A stretch of DNA of 64,000 nt from Fundicoccus sp052116145 (GTDB lineage: Bacteria > Bacillota > Bacilli > Lactobacillales > Aerococcaceae): the NCBI RefSeq assembly GCF_052116145.1, contig NZ_JBQKLQ010000003.1:62001-126000 (forward strand), in the 5' to 3' direction. Below are positions 62,979 through 64,000 of the stretch, piece by piece. Under the pieces are notes generated by a model. The model was not told the DNA's origin. It worked only from the letters and a program-made list of their open reading frames with translations, and did no database searches. The stretch's first letter is position 1; each line of letters starts with the position of its first letter. A program made the translations under genes and the position numbers.

Positions 62979-63446
62979 TTACTTTATTGTATATCTTAGT
63001 TGTACTAAGAAAGTTTTGAGCAACATGGCTCTGGCAGATTGTTCTTGGCTTGAGATACTGTGCAATACTGATTTTTCTATGACCGATAAAATCAAGGTAC
63101 CTTCACGTTGAGTAATTATACCAGAATCTATCAACGTCTCAACCAAATTGATGCCATTTCGTTGATTGATTTGGCTACCAATTAATTCAATCATTTGGTC
63201 AATGTGATCCACTTCATCCACGACACGAATTTTAAATATGCGAATGTAGCCTCCACCACCACGTTTACTTTCGACCATGTAACCATGTTCTTGGGTAAAG
63301 CGCGTATTAATGACATAATTGATTTGTGAAGGGACGCAGTCAAAGCGTTCGGCTACATCGCTGCGTTTTATTTCTAATTGCTCATTATTACGTAAAAAAC
63401 CTTTTAGATACGCTTCGATAATGTCCGACATGTTACGTTGCGACAA
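62979..63446 (-). CDS. ctsR: class III heat-shock repressor CtsR
   Basis: The protein has 155 residues. RNMSDIIEAYLKGFLRNNEQLEIKRSDVAERFDCVPSQINYVINTRFT is the winged HTH, followed by the heat-sensing wing ESKRGGGGYIRIFKI with the tetraglycine loop. The C-terminal half dimerises and is read by McsB/ClpC in other species. It starts at TTG or near 63446 behind AGGAGGGG. It represses clp genes at low temperature, and its own box lies in its promoter. Confidence 0.95.
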   Translation of the reverse strand: MSQRNMSDIIEAYLKGFLRNNEQLEIKRSDVAERFDCVPSQINYVINTRFTQEHGYMVESKRGGGGYIRIFKIRVVDEVDHIDQMIELIGSQINQRNGINLVETLIDSGIITQREGTLILSVIEKSVLHSISSQEQSARAMLLKTFLVQLRYTIK

Positions 63447-63470
63447 AGTTACCCCTCCTTTTTCACTAAC

Positions 63471-63493
63471 ATTGACTTTCTTTGACTATTATA
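63471..63493 (-). promoter_or_regulatory. CtsR operator overlapping the ctsR-clpC promoter
   Basis: On the minus strand TATAAT (63493-63488) is followed at once by AGTCAAAGAAAGTCAAT, the CtsR heptad direct repeat (consensus RGTCAAANANRGTCAAA) with one end base changed. Bound CtsR would cover the transcription start. Confidence 0.88.
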
Positions 63494-63648
63494 CAATAAA
63501 GGATCGCTTTTGAGAAGTCTTTTGACCAACATTATCAGAACCGTTTGATTGCTGGGTTTATTTTGTTCGAAAGGTTATAAGAATAGCTTATAGTACGCTT
63601 TAATTTTCGATGGTGGCAGATTTTTATGTTTCAACATAGAATGTTTAT
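63494..63648. other. divergent promoter region, no further feature seen
   Basis: Between the ctsR promoter and the CoA-transferase gene. TTGGTCAAAAGAC at about 63520 (minus strand) resembles half a CtsR site but lacks the second heptad. Confidence 0.4.
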
Positions 63649-63662
63649 TGTAAGCGCTGACG
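63649..63662 (+). promoter_or_regulatory. cre-like site upstream of the CoA-transferase gene
   Basis: TGTAAGCGCTGACG matches WGWAARCGYTWWMA at 12 of 14 positions, 57 bases before the start codon. Confidence 0.5.
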
Positions 63663-63718
63663 TTATGCGTCATTTTATTTAAAGGCCAAATATAAACTTT
63701 TTATAAGGGGGAAAACTC

Positions 63719-64000
63719 ATGGCAGAGATTATTACTGTCCAAGAAGCCGTAGCTAAAGTTAAACAAGGTGATTCTTTAGGTACTTCAGGTTTCTTAGGTG
63801 TATCGACACCGATTGAATTAATTAATGGCTTAGTAGAAGCCGGAACTAACGAATTAACTTTAGTACAACCAGTAACTGGTTATCCAGGTGAAGAGCACGA
63901 TGTGGGTAAATTAGCGGAAAACCGTCAAATCAAAAAATTTGTCGGCGCTCATACTGGAACGTCAAAAGCGTTCAACAAGCAATTTTTAGCGGGTGAAATC
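63719..64000 (+). CDS. CoA-transferase alpha subunit, partial (3' end beyond window)
   Basis: 94 codons from ATG 63719 with AAGGGGG about six bases upstream; open to the right edge. TVQEAVAKVKQGDSLGTSGFLGVSTPIELINGLVEAG is the N terminus of family I CoA-transferase alpha subunits (AtoD, ScoA), with the CoA-binding GFxGxxxP motif near residue 21. THTGTSK-like AHTGTSKAFNKQFLAGEI follows. These move CoA between acetate, acetoacetate or butyrate. The beta subunit should be just beyond. Substrate cannot be told from this part. Confidence 0.85.
   Translation, partial: MAEIITVQEAVAKVKQGDSLGTSGFLGVSTPIELINGLVEAGTNELTLVQPVTGYPGEEHDVGKLAENRQIKKFVGAHTGTSKAFNKQFLAGEI

Overview
The window looks like chromosomal DNA of a low-GC Gram-positive bacterium of the order Lactobacillales. 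The evidence is the ctsR-clpC heat-shock operon with a CtsR box, the RNA polymerase delta subunit next to pyrG, a dnaX / ybaB-recR-tmk-darA-holB-yabA-rsmI replication and repair block, a short SRP RNA without an Alu domain, a T-box leader on metNI, and strong AGGAGG ribosome binding sites. A family such as Aerococcaceae or Carnobacteriaceae is a guess from gene content, not something the sequence proves.

Layout. (1) 1-15.9 kb is an allantoin-degradation island: a fused FdrA-DUF1116 protein (running off the left edge), an esterase, an M20 peptidase, an AEC transporter, allantoinase, an NCS1 permease, allantoate amidohydrolase, a ureidoglycine-glyoxylate aminotransferase, a PucR-type regulator, ureidoglycolate dehydrogenase and ureidoglycine aminohydrolase. 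Together these import allantoin and take it to oxalurate. The FdrA-DUF1116 protein is the likely oxalurate/oxamate carbamoyltransferase component, which would give carbamoyl phosphate and so ATP. Several cre-like sites suggest carbon catabolite control. (2) 16.1-17.5 kb is a 1.4-kb minisatellite of 42-bp units. (3) 17.9-28.5 kb is housekeeping: a 2-hydroxyacid dehydrogenase, HelD, class II aldolase, pyrG with a CTP-sensing attenuator, rpoE, a DUF1934 protein, a LipL-like acyltransferase and an HD phosphohydrolase. (4) 29-34.7 kb is a decayed citrate-fermentation locus. oadA and a CitMHS citrate transporter have both lost their 5' ends and are joined head to head. They are followed by intact pckA, a CitO-like GntR regulator and citG. 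No citrate lyase genes are present. (5) 34.9-41.1 kb holds metNI under a T-box, a complete IS4-like insertion sequence with a 9-bp target duplication, a second minisatellite (41-bp units) and a NERD gene broken by an in-frame TGA. (6) 41.2-44.3 kb holds an aminotransferase, an FAD oxidoreductase and mscL. (7) 44.3-58.6 kb is the minus-strand replication/repair block (tag to tadA) with the SRP RNA. It is interrupted by plus-strand D-lactate dehydrogenase, stress-protein and SAP-domain genes. (8) 58.7-64 kb holds a second PucR/CdaR-type regulator, a YtxH-like protein, clpC-ctsR and the start of a CoA-transferase alpha subunit.

The least explained structure is a family of about 85-90-bp palindromic intergenic elements (five clear copies and one degenerate copy). 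Most lie between convergent genes, and two lie within about 110 bp of the two large minisatellites.
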